A stretch of 64,000 nt of DNA, taken from assembly GCF_000760735.1 (NCBI RefSeq), contig NZ_JMEX01000008.1, positions 1,362,394 to 1,426,393 on the forward strand, read 5' to 3'. The DNA is from Rhodococcoides fascians A44A (GTDB taxonomy: Bacteria > Actinomycetota > Actinomycetes > Mycobacteriales > Mycobacteriaceae). Position 1 is the stretch's first letter; each line of letters opens with the position of its first letter. Positions 8,475 through 20,446 of this stretch are shown here, in pieces. The notes under the pieces are model-generated. The model made no database searches. It was given only the letters and a program-made list of their open reading frames with translations, and was not told the origin of the DNA. Position numbers and translations under genes: made by a program.

Positions 8475-8547
8475 TGGAGCCTAGGAGATTCGAACTCCTG
8501 ACATCTGCCTTGCAAAGGCAGCGCTCTACCAACTGAGCTAAGGCCCC
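8475..8547 (-). tRNA. tRNA-Ala (TGC)
   Basis: A 73-nt cloverleaf. The acceptor stem GGGGCCT pairs with AGGCTCC (one G-U), the D arm reads AGCTCAGTTGGTAGAGC, the anticodon stem-loop is CTGCC-TTTGCAA-GGCAG with anticodon TGC, and the T arm contains GTTCGAATC. The discriminator base is A and CCA is not encoded. It decodes GCN alanine codons. It lies downstream of tRNA-Ile, the standard order after gyrA in mycolata. Confidence 0.97.
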
Positions 8548-8624
8548 GGGGTGGTGCAAGCGAACAGTACCTTACGAAATCTCGAACTCGAAATTTCCTG
8601 GTCCTGACGACTCCGTGCGGACGA

Positions 8625-8735
8625 TCAGCGAGTGGAAACCTCGTGCCACACACCGTCACTGTTGCGGAGGGACCGCACCTTCGACGCTGCCGACACGACT
8701 GCTATCACTGCACCGATCAGAAGAAGGATTTTCAT
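8625..8735 (-). CDS. DLW-39-like micropeptide between tRNA-Ile and tRNA-Ala
   Basis: A 36-residue reading frame starts MKILLLIGAVIAVVSA and ends SDGVWHEVSTR. It has one hydrophobic segment (residues 2-17), a basic middle, and a C-terminal acidic-Trp motif (GVW-HE) resembling the DLWxEA tail of the DLW-39 small-protein family, which is encoded near gyrA and these tRNAs in actinobacteria. The ATG at 8735 has GAGGG eight bases upstream; an in-frame ATG two codons earlier is too close to it. Function is unknown. The call rests on location, layout and the tail motif. Confidence 0.6.
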   Translation of the reverse strand: MKILLLIGAVIAVVSAASKVRSLRNSDGVWHEVSTR

Positions 8736-8765
8736 GATCATGTCCCTCTTCCGTATTGCTCGGTG

Positions 8766-8839
8766 TGGGCCTAGGAGGACTTGAACCTCCGACCTCTTCC
8801 TTATCAGGGAAGCGCTCTAACCGCCTGAGCTATAGGCCC
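8766..8839 (-). tRNA. tRNA-Ile (GAT)
   Basis: A 74-nt cloverleaf. The acceptor stem GGGCCTA pairs perfectly with TAGGCCC, the D arm reads AGCTCAGGCGGTTAGAGC, the anticodon stem-loop is CTTCC-CTGATAA-GGAAG with anticodon GAT, and the T arm contains GGTTCAAGTCC. The discriminator is A. It decodes ATC and ATT. It lies downstream of gyrA and the DUF3566 gene. Confidence 0.97.
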
Positions 8840-8951
8840 GTGAACCTCGATTCGGACAGAAGATTTCTCTTTCCGAACCGAGGAGAGAGATTACCGCATC
8901 GAACCGCCGTACTCCAAAACGGCTCGATCCGGCACTCTCGAGCGACCTGGT

Positions 8952-10487
8952 TCAGTCCCGATCCGCGAGGGTTACTTCGACGCCCCCGACCAGGTCGGAG
9001 GACAAGTTGTAGATGAACGATCCGATGGTCGTCAACGCCGTGAACAACACCACGTTGATGACACCGATCACTGCGGCGTAGCCGAATACCTGTCCGGCAC
9101 TGACCAATCCACCGTCACCCGACTCGGACACGATGTCGGTGAACGCACTGTTCAAGCGATCCCAGACACCCATTCCGTCGAGAACCGCGTACAGCAGCCC
9201 GACTGCGACCATCCACACGAAGAACAGCGATACCGCGATGACGAGGGAGATCTTGAGCGTCGACCACGGATCAATCTTGCGCAGTTGAATCGTGGCACGC
9301 AGAGGAGTTCCGTCCTCACGCGCTGCGATGGCGACCGGCTGAGCGATCTGCTGCGTCTCCGACGCCGGTGCCGTGTGCCGGACCTCCGACAGGTCCGGCA
9401 TGTCCTTCGCCAGATCCTTGCGTTCGATGTGCCGCGTCGGTCCGTCGATGCCGGCGGCCTTCGTCTTGGCTGCTTCTCGACGCTGTGAACTGTCCGCCGA
9501 ACTCTCGGCGCCCACTGCGGCGGTGGCTGCTGCTGCGGCCCCTGCCTGGGTTCCACGACGATCGTCGCCTGGCTGTCCGGACTGTCCCGGCTGGCCCGAT
9601 TGAGCGCCCGGTCCGACCGGCGGCAGCGTTCCGCCGCGCGCCGACAGGTTGGTCTGCGGCTGGCTCTGTGCGCCGTTCGCCGGACCGCGCTGCCACGGAG
9701 GTGCGCCCTGACCCGAACCACCGACCTGTCCCGAGGCACTGCCCTGACCCGAGGCACTGCCCTGACCCGAACCGTTCTGGACAGGCGCACTGCGCACCGG
9801 TCCCGGACCGTTCTGGTAGCCACCCGCCGGCGGCTGCGTGACATCACCCGCACCCAGTGGATCGAACGGACGCTCGTTGTCCACCCGTGGTGCCGCCTCG
9901 GTGGGCGGCTGCTGGGCAGCAGCCGGGCGTGCCGGTGCAGGCGGACGCGGCTGATTCTGCGGCTGCGACTTCGGTGCCTCCGCGGGCCGCTGGTTCTCCG
10001 GCTGACGCTGATCCGGACGCTGAGGTGCCGATGCCGGAGCCTGCTGAGTCGGAGCCTGCTGAGTCGTCGGCGGCTGGGCAGTAGTCGGCGGCTGGGGAGG
10101 CCGAGCTGTGGCCTGCTCACGCGCCGAGCCGTCGGACGTCCTCGCGGTTTCCGGAGCACCTCCCTGACGTTCGGGTGCCTGGCGTTCGGGTGCCTGACGC
10201 GCCGGCTGGCTCGGCGGTTGCCGATCGCCGCCGGCGGGACGCGCACCGTTCCCTTGCCGTGGGTCGGACTGCTGAGAACCGGACTGCTGTGGAGCGCCCT
10301 GCTGAGGACCGGCCTGCTGAGGACCGGCCTGCTGAGGGGCCGGCGCACCGGGTCGCGACGGAGGACGCCCGCCGCCGTTCTGCGGCGTTCCGGGGCGAAC
10401 CGCCGGCTGCGGCCGCGCAGAAGTGCGTGGCTGCTCGGCGTCGCTGGGCGGAACGGGCCTGCTACCAGGCCTGTTGGGAGTGCTCAC
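8952..10487 (-). CDS. DUF3566 membrane protein with long Pro/Gln-rich N-terminus
   Basis: A 511-residue protein. About the first 380 residues are low-complexity and rich in Pro, Gln, Gly and Ala, with runs of QQAGP, QQGAP and QQSGS repeats, and are probably disordered and cytoplasmic. The C-terminal ~120 residues are the DUF3566 domain: RATIQLRKIDPWSTLKISL, a membrane helix at about 408-430, an extracytoplasmic loop, and a second helix at about 470-495. It starts with GTG immediately after the gyrA TAA, with GAAGGAG inside the gyrA end, so the two are translationally coupled. It is the counterpart of Rv0007; function is unknown. Confidence 0.88.
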   Translation of the reverse strand: MSTPNRPGSRPVPPSDAEQPRTSARPQPAVRPGTPQNGGGRPPSRPGAPAPQQAGPQQAGPQQGAPQQSGSQQSDPRQGNGARPAGGDRQPPSQPARQAPERQAPERQGGAPETARTSDGSAREQATARPPQPPTTAQPPTTQQAPTQQAPASAPQRPDQRQPENQRPAEAPKSQPQNQPRPPAPARPAAAQQPPTEAAPRVDNERPFDPLGAGDVTQPPAGGYQNGPGPVRSAPVQNGSGQGSASGQGSASGQVGGSGQGAPPWQRGPANGAQSQPQTNLSARGGTLPPVGPGAQSGQPGQSGQPGDDRRGTQAGAAAAATAAVGAESSADSSQRREAAKTKAAGIDGPTRHIERKDLAKDMPDLSEVRHTAPASETQQIAQPVAIAAREDGTPLRATIQLRKIDPWSTLKISLVIAVSLFFVWMVAVGLLYAVLDGMGVWDRLNSAFTDIVSESGDGGLVSAGQVFGYAAVIGVINVVLFTALTTIGSFIYNLSSDLVGGVEVTLADRD

Positions 10488-13034
10488 TTACGACTCCTTC
10501 GGTGCGTCGTCTTCGTCTCCGGCGGCGCCGGGCTCGGGTTCGGCTTCGTCGGCGTTACGGGCAATAGCGAGCAGTGTGTCGCCTTCCCCGAGATTCATCA
10601 ACCGAACGCCCTTCGTCTGTCGACCGGCCTTCCGTACCTGCTTCGCTGCGGTCCGGATTACACCACCACTGGAGGTGATGGCGTACAGCTCGTCCTCGTC
10701 GTCGACGATGAGAGCCCCCACCAGGGTGCCACGCTTCGGGTCGTACTGGATCGTCAGCACGCCCTTTCCGCCGCGGCCCTGCGCCGGGTAGTCCTCCATC
10801 GCGGTGCGCTTGGAGTAGCCACCGGAGGTGGCCACCAGCAGGTACTTGCCCTCCCGCACCACGTTCAGCGACAACAGCTCGTCCTCGCCGTTGAACCGCA
10901 TGCCCTGGACACCGGAGGTCGCGCGACCCATCGGACGCAGAACCTCGTCGGTTGCGGAGAAGCGAATCGACTGACCCTGAGCGGACACCAGCAACAGGTC
11001 GTCGTCGGACGACGCCAACACAGCGCCGACCAGTTCGTCCTCGCCGCGGAGGTTGACCGCGACGATGCCGCCGCTTCGGTTGGAGTCGAAGTCGGTGAGC
11101 TTGGACTTCTTGACCAGCCCACCCTTGGTGGCGAGCACCAGGTAGGGCGCGTCCTCGTAAGTCTTGATCTGAATGACCTGCGCGATGCGCTCGTCGGGCT
11201 GGAACGCCAGCAGGTTCGCGACGTGCTGCCCGCGGGCCGTCCGGTTGGCCTCGGGAAGCTCGTACGCCTTGGCGCGATAGACCCTGCCCTTGGTGGTGAA
11301 GAACAGAATCCAGTCATGCGTCGAGCAGACGAAGAACTTGCTGACGATGTCGTCCTGCTTCAGTCCCGCGCCCTGCACTCCCTTGCCGCCGCGCTTCTGC
11401 GAGCGGTACAGGTCGGTTCTGGTGCGCTTGGCGTAGCCGGTTTCGGTGATGGTGACAACGACGTTCTCGCGGGCGATGAGATCCTCGTCGTTGACGTCTC
11501 CGTCGCTGGCGATGATGCGGGTACGACGGTCGTCGCCGTACTTCTCGACGATCTCGCCGAGCTCGTCGCGGACGATCTGACGCTGACGCTCCGGCCGGGC
11601 CAGGATGTCCTGCAGGTCGGCGATGGTGCGTTCGATCTCGGCCAACTCGTCGATGATCTTCTGACGCTCGAGGGCAGCCAGACGACGCAACTGCATCGCG
11701 AGGATGGCGTCGGCCTGGATCTCGTCGATGTCGAGCAGTTCGATCAAGCCGGCCTTGGCGTCGTCGGCGGTCGGCGAACGACGGATGAGGGCGATGACCT
11801 CGTCCAGAGCGTCGAGTGCCTTGACCAGTCCGCGCAGGATGTGAGCGCGCTCCTCGGCCTTGCGCAGCCGGTATCGCGTGCGCCTGATGATGACGTCGAG
11901 CTGATGAGCCACGTAGTAGCGGATCATCTGATCCAGACGCAGGGTGCGCGGCACACCGTCGACGATCGACAGCATGTTCGCGCCGAAACTCGTCTGCAGC
12001 TGGGTGTGCTTGTAGAGGTTGTTCAGCACCACCTTCGCGACGGCGTCGCGCTTGATGGTGACGACGATGCGCATGCCGACGCGGTCCGAGGACTCGTCGT
12101 CGATCTTGGAGATGCCGGCCAGTTTGCCGTCGCGCACCTGCTCCGCGATCGACGTGATCAGGTTGTCCGGGTTGACCTGGTACGGAAGCTCGGTCATGAC
12201 GATCGTGGTGCGGCCGTTGGAGTCTTCCTCGATCTCGACGACGCCGCGCATGCGAATGGATCCGCGTCCGGTCGAGTACGCATCCTGGATGCCCTGCCCG
12301 CCGACGATCAAGCCGTGGGTCGGGAAGTCGGGGCCCTTCACGCGTTCCATGCACGCGGCGAGGGTCGCTTCTTCGTCGGCCTCGTGGTTGTCGAGTGCCC
12401 AGAAGACGGCGTCGCCGAGTTCACGCAGGTTGTGCGGCGGAATGTTGGTGGCCATACCGACGGCGATGCCGTTGGAGCCGTTCATCAGCAGGTTGGGCAC
12501 CCGCGACGGAAGTACCGTCGGCTCTTGGGTTTTGCCGTCGTAGTTGGGGATGAAGTCGACGGTTTCCTCGTCGATGTCCCGCAACATCTCCATGGCGAGA
12601 GGCGTCAGACGTGCCTCGGTGTATCGCATGGCAGCCGCGCCGTCGTTGCCACGGGAGCCGAAGTTGCCCTGGCCGTCGACCAACGGGTACCGCATGGACC
12701 AGGGCTGAGCCAGACGCACCAGCGCGTCGTAGATCGAGGTGTCACCGTGCGGGTGGTAGTTACCCATCGTTTCGGCAACGGGGCGTGCGGATTTGACGTA
12801 ACTGCGGTCCGGGCGGAAGCCGGAGTCGTACATCGCGTACAACACACGACGGTGCACGGGCTTGAGGCCGTCGCGTACTTCGGGAAGTGCGCGGCCGACG
12901 ATGACGCTCATCGCGTAGTCGATGTAGCTACGCTGCATCTCCTGCTGGATGTCGACCGGATCGATGCGGTCGCCGCCCTCGGCGTTCGTGGTCTGTCCGG
13001 GAGGCCCGACAGGAGGCTCGGTTATGTCCGACAT
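10488..13034 (-). CDS. gyrA: DNA gyrase subunit A
   Basis: An 848-residue subunit that cleaves and rejoins DNA during ATP-driven negative supercoiling with GyrB. The catalytic Tyr138 lies in [10 protein letters not shown]. The fluoroquinolone-binding segment is [13 protein letters not shown] (91-103). The C-terminal beta-pinwheel carries the GyrA-box QKRGGKGV needed for DNA wrapping. An acidic tail ([19 protein letters not shown]) ends the protein. It lies 62 bp downstream of gyrB on the same strand, forming the usual gyrBA unit. Length and motifs are normal. Confidence 0.98.
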   Translation of the reverse strand: MSDITEPPVGPPGQTTNAEGGDRIDPVDIQQEMQRSYIDYAMSVIVGRALPEVRDGLKPVHRRVLYAMYDSGFRPDRSYVKSARPVAETMGNYHPHGDTSIYDALVRLAQPWSMRYPLVDGQGNFGSRGNDGAAAMRYTEARLTPLAMEMLRDIDEETVDFIPNYDGKTQEPTVLPSRVPNLLMNGSNGIAVGMATNIPPHNLRELGDAVFWALDNHEADEEATLAACMERVKGPDFPTHGLIVGGQGIQDAYSTGRGSIRMRGVVEIEEDSNGRTTIVMTELPYQVNPDNLITSIAEQVRDGKLAGISKIDDESSDRVGMRIVVTIKRDAVAKVVLNNLYKHTQLQTSFGANMLSIVDGVPRTLRLDQMIRYYVAHQLDVIIRRTRYRLRKAEERAHILRGLVKALDALDEVIALIRRSPTADDAKAGLIELLDIDEIQADAILAMQLRRLAALERQKIIDELAEIERTIADLQDILARPERQRQIVRDELGEIVEKYGDDRRTRIIASDGDVNDEDLIARENVVVTITETGYAKRTRTDLYRSQKRGGKGVQGAGLKQDDIVSKFFVCSTHDWILFFTTKGRVYRAKAYELPEANRTARGQHVANLLAFQPDERIAQVIQIKTYEDAPYLVLATKGGLVKKSKLTDFDSNRSGGIVAVNLRGEDELVGAVLASSDDDLLLVSAQGQSIRFSATDEVLRPMGRATSGVQGMRFNGEDELLSLNVVREGKYLLVATSGGYSKRTAMEDYPAQGRGGKGVLTIQYDPKRGTLVGALIVDDEDELYAITSSGGVIRTAAKQVRKAGRQTKGVRLMNLGEGDTLLAIARNADEAEPEPGAAGDEDDAPKES

Positions 13035-13096
13035 GGAATCTCCTTCAGCGAAAGTCTAAGAGGTGTAACGAATTTCAAGTAGTGCGTGAAAGTTCG

Positions 13097-15425
<2,329 letters not shown>

Positions 15426-16616
15426 CTACAGATCGAGGACGATCCGTCCACCCGCTGCCCGCGACACGCAGATCAGCATCTCGTTCTCCTGCTCCTCGGG
15501 GGTCAGCCGAGTCTCGCGGTGTTCGGGAGTGCCGACGAGCACTCGGGTTCGGCACGTTCCGCAGAAGCCCTGCTGACACGAGTACGCCACGGACGGCTTC
15601 ACCTCACGGATCGCCTGCAACGCCGTCTGTTCTGCGCCGACGGTGATCACGTCACCGGAATCGACCAATTGGACCTCGAACTCCACACCGTTCCGAACCG
15701 GAGGTGGAGAGAAACGCTCGAAGTACAGATGGGTGGCGTCGGTGCCGTCGACGGCCACGCGCACCGCGTCGATCATCGGCGGCGGGCCACAGCAGTAGAC
15801 GGCACCGCCCGCCACGCGACCGAGCAGTTCACTACCCGACGCGATCCCGTCGACGTCGTCGGTGCGGACGTTCACCCGTTCGCTGTCCAAGGCGAGAATC
15901 TCGTCGAGGAACGGCAGCGACTCCCGCGAGCGCCCCCGGTACTCCAGGTACCAGTCCATCCCGGAGGCGCGGGCTGCCCGCACCATCGGAAGGATGGCGG
16001 TGATACCGATTCCGCCTGCGACGAACACCGCCCGGCCGTCGGCGACGAACGGAAATCCGTTGCGCGGACCTGTCACGGTGACGGGCGTTCCGATCTCGAG
16101 TGCATGCATCTCCGCCGAACCACCGCCGCCGTCCGGAATGAACCGCACCGCAACGGTGTACGCGCGTGCATCCGACGGGTCACCGCACAACGAGTACTGC
16201 CGGCGTCGACCGGACGGCAGGACGAAATCGAGGTGCATTCCCGGAGCCCATGCCGGAAGTTCTTCGCCCAGTGCACTTTCGAATTCCAGCCGGACGACCT
16301 GTTGGTCCACGCACAGAACCTCGCGCGAACGGAGCGTCAATGCGATGTCGCGGACTACCGGCGCAGCCGCGTGGCTGTCGTCGAACTCGCCGTTGTCCAG
16401 CAACGCGAACCACTTGTCCAACGCGTCGGTGACGAGAGACATCGTCTGATCGGGCACGGCGCGCCCGTACAGATCCTGTGGAACCTGACGACCCTCACGA
16501 AAGGTGTCGACCGTTCTGGCCATGTCGGACAACCGCTTTCGCAGTCCCTGCTTCTTTTTGGACACCACGTGCTCGACTCTCGATTCCGGATTCGAAACCG
16601 CGGTCACCGTGCGCAC
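15426..16616 (-). CDS. PDR/VanB-type flavin reductase with C-terminal 2Fe-2S domain
   Basis: A 396-residue electron-transfer protein. Domains in order: an N-terminal helical extension; a flavin-binding barrel with RRQYSLCGDP; an NAD(P)H-binding domain with AGGIGITAILPM and YCCGPPPMIDAV; and a plant-type 2Fe-2S ferredoxin domain with CQQGFCGTC (about 346-354) plus a fourth Cys near 384. Such reductases move electrons from NAD(P)H to an oxygenase partner. Its start overlaps the end of the upstream metal-binding gene by 13 bp, implying translational coupling and a shared function. The partner substrate is unknown. Confidence 0.87.
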   Translation of the reverse strand: MRTVTAVSNPESRVEHVVSKKKQGLRKRLSDMARTVDTFREGRQVPQDLYGRAVPDQTMSLVTDALDKWFALLDNGEFDDSHAAAPVVRDIALTLRSREVLCVDQQVVRLEFESALGEELPAWAPGMHLDFVLPSGRRRQYSLCGDPSDARAYTVAVRFIPDGGGGSAEMHALEIGTPVTVTGPRNGFPFVADGRAVFVAGGIGITAILPMVRAARASGMDWYLEYRGRSRESLPFLDEILALDSERVNVRTDDVDGIASGSELLGRVAGGAVYCCGPPPMIDAVRVAVDGTDATHLYFERFSPPPVRNGVEFEVQLVDSGDVITVGAEQTALQAIREVKPSVAYSCQQGFCGTCRTRVLVGTPEHRETRLTPEEQENEMLICVSRAAGGRIVLDL

Positions 16617-17521
16617 GCTCGTGCGGCGGGCGACGTTGCCAGGTACTGCACGGCTTGCTCGGTCGACCCTTCGCTCGAGGGGTGGTAGTCACGGGCGAAG
16701 TAGCGAAGCGAGGCCTTCCAGATCATCTTGGGGCCGGGGAAGAGACCACGTGCAGCAACCGCGCGATAATGTCGAAGCGACGGCCGGCGTTGCTTCGCGG
16801 GCAGGTGAGCCAGCGTCGGATCGCGATCCATCAGGTACCGCACACCACGAGTCCAGAACCACACCAACGTGGGTGCGATCGCGACGTAGGTTCGGATGCG
16901 CCGGGCGGGGCGAACATCGAAGTACTGCATGACCTCGAATGCCACCGAGCGGTGCTCGACTTCCTCGGCCCCGTGCCACCGAAGCAGGTCGAGCATAGTC
17001 GGATCGAAATCGACCTCGTCGAGCGCACGCGCGTTGAGCACCCAGTCACCGAGGAACGCCGTCAGATGTTCGACGGCTGCGATCAGCGCCACTCGTTCCA
17101 CCAAGCTGTTCCTGGTGTGCGTGCGCCTGTTTCCGAGCGCGCGACCGAACAGGAACTGCATCTGCTCGACGTACGGTGCGACATCGATACCGTGGGCGGT
17201 CAACGAATCGAGCACCTGGGTGTGGGCCGTGGCGTGCATCGCCTCCTGGCCGATGAAACCGATGACGTCTTCACGTAGGCGCTCGTCGTGAATCAGAGGA
17301 AGCGCTTCCTTGAAGGTACGGACGAACCACTCCTCACCCTCGGGCAGGAGTAGATGCATCACGTTGACCAGATGAGTCGCGAGCGGATCGCCGTCGACGT
17401 AGTGCAGCGGCAGAGCAGACCAGTCGAATCTGACGTTTCGAGCCTGGAGCACCACGCGGTCCTCCGGCTGTCGGTCGATCGCCGACCTGTCGGATTCTTC
17501 TTTGGCGTCGGGTGAGAACAC
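16604..17521 (-). CDS. Metal-dependent hydrolase family protein (PF10118-like) with diiron-type signature
   Basis: A 305-residue soluble, mainly helical protein of the family usually annotated as metal-dependent hydrolase. Carboxylate and histidine residues follow the diiron pattern E...ExxH...E...ExxH: E63/E64, E93-H96 (GQEAMH), E151 (AVEHL) and E187-H190 (EEVEHRS). Together with the overlapping downstream flavin/iron-sulfur reductase this suggests a diiron oxygenase or related redox enzyme rather than a simple hydrolase; that is inference. It starts at GTG 17521. A long inverted repeat lies immediately upstream. Confidence 0.75.
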   Translation of the reverse strand: MFSPDAKEESDRSAIDRQPEDRVVLQARNVRFDWSALPLHYVDGDPLATHLVNVMHLLLPEGEEWFVRTFKEALPLIHDERLREDVIGFIGQEAMHATAHTQVLDSLTAHGIDVAPYVEQMQFLFGRALGNRRTHTRNSLVERVALIAAVEHLTAFLGDWVLNARALDEVDFDPTMLDLLRWHGAEEVEHRSVAFEVMQYFDVRPARRIRTYVAIAPTLVWFWTRGVRYLMDRDPTLAHLPAKQRRPSLRHYRAVAARGLFPGPKMIWKASLRYFARDYHPSSEGSTEQAVQYLATSPAARACAR

Positions 17522-17544
17522 ACGGTCCCTTCGTCGTAGCGGGT

Positions 17545-17584
17545 CGGATCACGAGCAACGATCCCGATCTCGTTGCTTGTGATC
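17545..17584. repeat. Long inverted repeat between dciA and the diiron-type gene
   Basis: The arms GATCACGAGCAACG (about 17547-17560) and CGTTGCTTGTGATC (about 17571-17584) match at 13 of 14 positions around a 10-nt spacer. The right arm runs into the perfect palindrome GTGATCGATCAC (17579-17590). Related half-sites recur as CCAAGATCACC near 17626-17636 and GTGTGATCCAAGCAA near 17648-17662. This fits either an operator array for the downstream redox pair or a terminator for dciA; repeated half-sites favour an operator. Confidence 0.55.
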
Positions 17585-17706
17585 GATCACCGAATTACGC
17601 TACGCACCGAGGCTGTGCAGAGCAACCAAGATCACCTTGATTCATCAGTGTGATCCAAGCAATAGGGACAATTCACAGCGTCGGTCCGCTTCGGTAGGAG
17701 TTGAAT

Positions 17707-18255
17707 CTACCCGTACGTGTCTCGCGGCCCGCGGCCCTTGATGTGGCGGTCGCCCTTACGCCAACTCTTGGTCGTGGGTCCGTGGATCTTCAAGGACTTC
17801 ACGACGCCGTGTCCCACTGCCGCGGCGATCTTGGCCAGAATCTGCGCTTGCATCAAGCGCAGCTGCGTCGCCCACGCCGTGGACTCGGCGGTGACGCTCA
17901 GAACACCGTCCTCGAGTTTCGTCGGCGTCGCGTGGGACGCGATGTCCTCGCCGACCACCGCGGGCCACCGCCCGAGCACCGTACCTTCCGCCACCTTGTC
18001 CGACCATCCGCGTTTCTGCGCGATCGACCCGGCGAGCGAACCCAGAGTCTGCGGGTCACGGTCGTCGGGACCTGCACCGGACCATCCGCGCTTACGTCGA
18101 CCTCGAAGTGCGCGGACGCCTCCCTTCGGCGAAGAACGCCCCTGCCCGACGGATTTGCCGCTCGCCTTGGCGGCAGCTCGCGCGTCCTCGAGGGCACGGC
18201 GCGCCAAGTCGACGCCCTTGAGCTCGTCCGTTCCTTCGCCTGATTCTTCGTTCAC
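17707..18255 (-). CDS. dciA: DciA family protein (DUF721), replicative helicase loader
   Basis: A 182-residue protein with a basic disordered N-terminal half ([17 protein letters not shown]) and a C-terminal DUF721 domain ([40 protein letters not shown]). DciA is the ancestral operator of DnaB helicase, needed for replication start in bacteria that lack DnaC or DnaI. It starts with GTG 3 bp after recF ends, so the genes are probably translationally coupled. It is the counterpart of Rv0004. Unlike in mycobacteria, gyrB does not follow directly. Confidence 0.9.
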   Translation of the reverse strand: MNEESGEGTDELKGVDLARRALEDARAAAKASGKSVGQGRSSPKGGVRALRGRRKRGWSGAGPDDRDPQTLGSLAGSIAQKRGWSDKVAEGTVLGRWPAVVGEDIASHATPTKLEDGVLSVTAESTAWATQLRLMQAQILAKIAAAVGHGVVKSLKIHGPTTKSWRKGDRHIKGRGPRDTYG

Positions 18256-18258
18256 GTC

Positions 18259-19485
18259 TCATACTCCTTCGGTGGAGTCGACGGTGGCGTCGATCGGGGT
18301 TATCGTCGAGATTCGTTCCGAACTATGTTGCACTGCTTCGACTTTCCACCGACGAGCATCGATCTCCGGCGGAATGTCCTCCGCGACGGCGGCGGTGATC
18401 AACACTTGCTCCGCCTCGGCCGCGACGGCGGCCAGGGCACTGCGACGCTTGCGGTCGAGCTCGGCGAAGACGTCGTCGAGCATCAACACCGGGTCGGTAC
18501 CCTCCGCCCGTAACAACCGAAAAGACGCCAGCCGCAACGACAAGGCGTACGACCACGATTCACCATGGCTGGCAAACCCTTTCGCGGGCTGATCACCGAG
18601 CATCAACTCGAGGTCGTCTCGGTGTGGTCCCACCAGACAGACTCCGCGCTCGATCTCGCGTTGACGCATCTCGTTCAGCCGATGGAGAAACGCAGCTTCG
18701 AGCACATCGACGTCGTCGGGCTCCGGTACACGGGCTACATCCGCGAACTCCGGCGGCAGTACGTCCCCCAGACTGCTTCTGTATGTCACTGCGGCAGGGC
18801 GTGATTCAGGCGCAATGGATGCGTAGGACTCGGCCACCAACGGTTCGAGTTCGTGAACCAAGCCGATGCGCGCGGCCAGCAACTGGGCACCGTGCGCCGC
18901 GAGATGACCGTCCCACACGTCGAGCGTGGCGAGCGCGCTGGCACCGTCGGTCGACCGTGAGCCACGACGCAATGCCCCACCCGCAGTCTTCAGCAACGCC
19001 GACCGTTGCCGAAGCACCTTGTCGTAATCTGCTCGCACACCAGCCATTCGAGGCCTACGGGTGGTGAGCAACTCGTCCAGATAGCGACGTCGATCCCCTG
19101 GATCTCCCCGCACGAGGGACAGGTCCTCCGGAGCGAAGAGCACGCTGTGCAGAACGCCCAGTATCTCCCGCGGTCGGCGCACCGGGGAGCGATTCATCCT
19201 GGCCTTGTTGGCTTTTCCCTCGAGCAACTCGATGTCGATGGTCAGTTCTCGACCGAGGTTGACCACCGAGGCACTGGCGAACGCACGCTGTGCACCCGCA
19301 CGGATCATCGGAGCATCGGAGGACACCCGGTGCGACGACAGCGTCGACAGATAGCCGAGCGACTCGAGCAGGTTAGTCTTGCCGTGACCGTTGGGACCGA
19401 CGAACACCGTCGAACCCGGCTCGAGTTCGACGGTGACGTCGTCCCAGGACCTGAAGTCCCGCACGGTGAAAGAGCGAACGAACAA
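18259..19485 (-). CDS. recF: DNA replication and repair protein RecF
   Basis: A 408-residue SMC-like ATPase of recombination repair that helps load RecA at gaps with RecO and RecR. Walker A GPNGHGKT is at residues 30-37, the ABC-type signature region includes [12 protein letters not shown], and Walker [12 protein letters not shown] is near 331-341. It begins with a rare TTG codon three bases after the gnd stop and ends three bases before dciA, so the cluster is tightly packed. Length is normal. Confidence 0.95.
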   Translation of the reverse strand: MFVRSFTVRDFRSWDDVTVELEPGSTVFVGPNGHGKTNLLESLGYLSTLSSHRVSSDAPMIRAGAQRAFASASVVNLGRELTIDIELLEGKANKARMNRSPVRRPREILGVLHSVLFAPEDLSLVRGDPGDRRRYLDELLTTRRPRMAGVRADYDKVLRQRSALLKTAGGALRRGSRSTDGASALATLDVWDGHLAAHGAQLLAARIGLVHELEPLVAESYASIAPESRPAAVTYRSSLGDVLPPEFADVARVPEPDDVDVLEAAFLHRLNEMRQREIERGVCLVGPHRDDLELMLGDQPAKGFASHGESWSYALSLRLASFRLLRAEGTDPVLMLDDVFAELDRKRRSALAAVAAEAEQVLITAAVAEDIPPEIDARRWKVEAVQHSSERISTITPIDATVDSTEGV

Positions 19486-19488
19486 GAT

Positions 19489-20409
19489 CTATTTCTTGGG
19501 ATCGGGTGCGCGAAGAGTTTCTTCGGTCGACGCACGTTTGACGGCGTGACCACCGAACTGATTGCGCAGCGCGGACACGGCTTTCATCGCCGGTGAATCG
19601 TCCTGGCGGGATGCGAATCGAGCGAACAGGGCCGCAGAGATGACCGGTGCCGGAACCGCGTGCCGAATCGCTTCTTCGACCGTCCACCTTCCTTCGCCGG
19701 AATCCTCTGTGTAACCGGAGATTTCAGCGAACTCGGGGTCCTCGGCCAGCGCCTGAACCAGCAGGTCGAGCAGCCACGACCGGACAACGGTGCCCTTGCT
19801 CCACGCACGAAGAACACCATGAGTATCCTGCACGAGTTCCTCGGCCTCGAGCAGCTCGTACCCCTCGGCGTACGCCTGCATCAGCCCGTACTCGATGCCG
19901 TTGTGCACCATCTTCGAGTAGTGGCCGGCACCGACAGGGCCCGCATGGACGAAACCGTCGGCCCGCTCACCTTCCGGACGAAGCGCGTCGAAGATCGGCT
20001 GAGCGCGTGCGACATCGTCTTCCGATCCTCCGACCATCAGGCCGTAGCCGTTCTCGAGGCCCCAGACTCCGCCGGACACGCCTGCGTCGATGTAGCCGAT
20101 GCCCTTCTTCGCCAGCAGTTCCGCGTTGGGTCCATCGTCGGTGAAGCGCGAGTTACCACCGTCGATGACGAGGTCGCCCTCCTCGAGGGCATCCGCGAGC
20201 CCGACGATGGTGTTTCGGGTGATCTCGCCCGACGGGACCATCACCCAGACGATGCGCGGCGCGGTGAGCGCCTGCGCCAGACCCTCGAGCGACGGGGTAT
20301 CCGTGACCTCGGGCCGCGGGTCGTAACCGATGACTTCGTGGCCGTGCGAGCGCAACCGCTCGCGCATGTTGAAGCCCATCTTTCCGAGGCCGACCAGTCC
20401 CAGCTGCAT
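19489..20409 (-). CDS. gnd: 6-phosphogluconate dehydrogenase, decarboxylating (short GndA/YqeC type)
   Basis: A 306-residue enzyme that oxidises 6-phosphogluconate to ribulose 5-phosphate and CO2. The Rossmann motif GLGKMG is at residues 7-12, DGGNSRFTDD forms part of the substrate site, and HYSKMVHNGIEYG near 163-175 carries the catalytic Lys. The length of about 300 residues marks the short class, often NAD-preferring. It sits between dnaN and recF, as in other mycolata. RBS is AAAGGAC. Confidence 0.93.
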   Translation of the reverse strand: MQLGLVGLGKMGFNMRERLRSHGHEVIGYDPRPEVTDTPSLEGLAQALTAPRIVWVMVPSGEITRNTIVGLADALEEGDLVIDGGNSRFTDDGPNAELLAKKGIGYIDAGVSGGVWGLENGYGLMVGGSEDDVARAQPIFDALRPEGERADGFVHAGPVGAGHYSKMVHNGIEYGLMQAYAEGYELLEAEELVQDTHGVLRAWSKGTVVRSWLLDLLVQALAEDPEFAEISGYTEDSGEGRWTVEEAIRHAVPAPVISAALFARFASRQDDSPAMKAVSALRNQFGGHAVKRASTEETLRAPDPKK

Positions 20410-20446
20410 GCGAAGTGTCCTTTGCGTCGAAGATGCTGCCGATGAT

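Noticed and set aside
9600-13082. A plus-strand open frame of about 1160 codons opposite gyrA and the DUF3566 gene.
   Set aside because: It is the antisense shadow of two well-supported genes. Its translation is Arg/Leu- and Asp/Val-biased without any family motif, an effect of GC-rich codon use.
15426-17521. The redox pair as a mobile-element cargo.
   Set aside because: No transposase, integrase or terminal repeats are present, and codon use looks like that of the neighbours.
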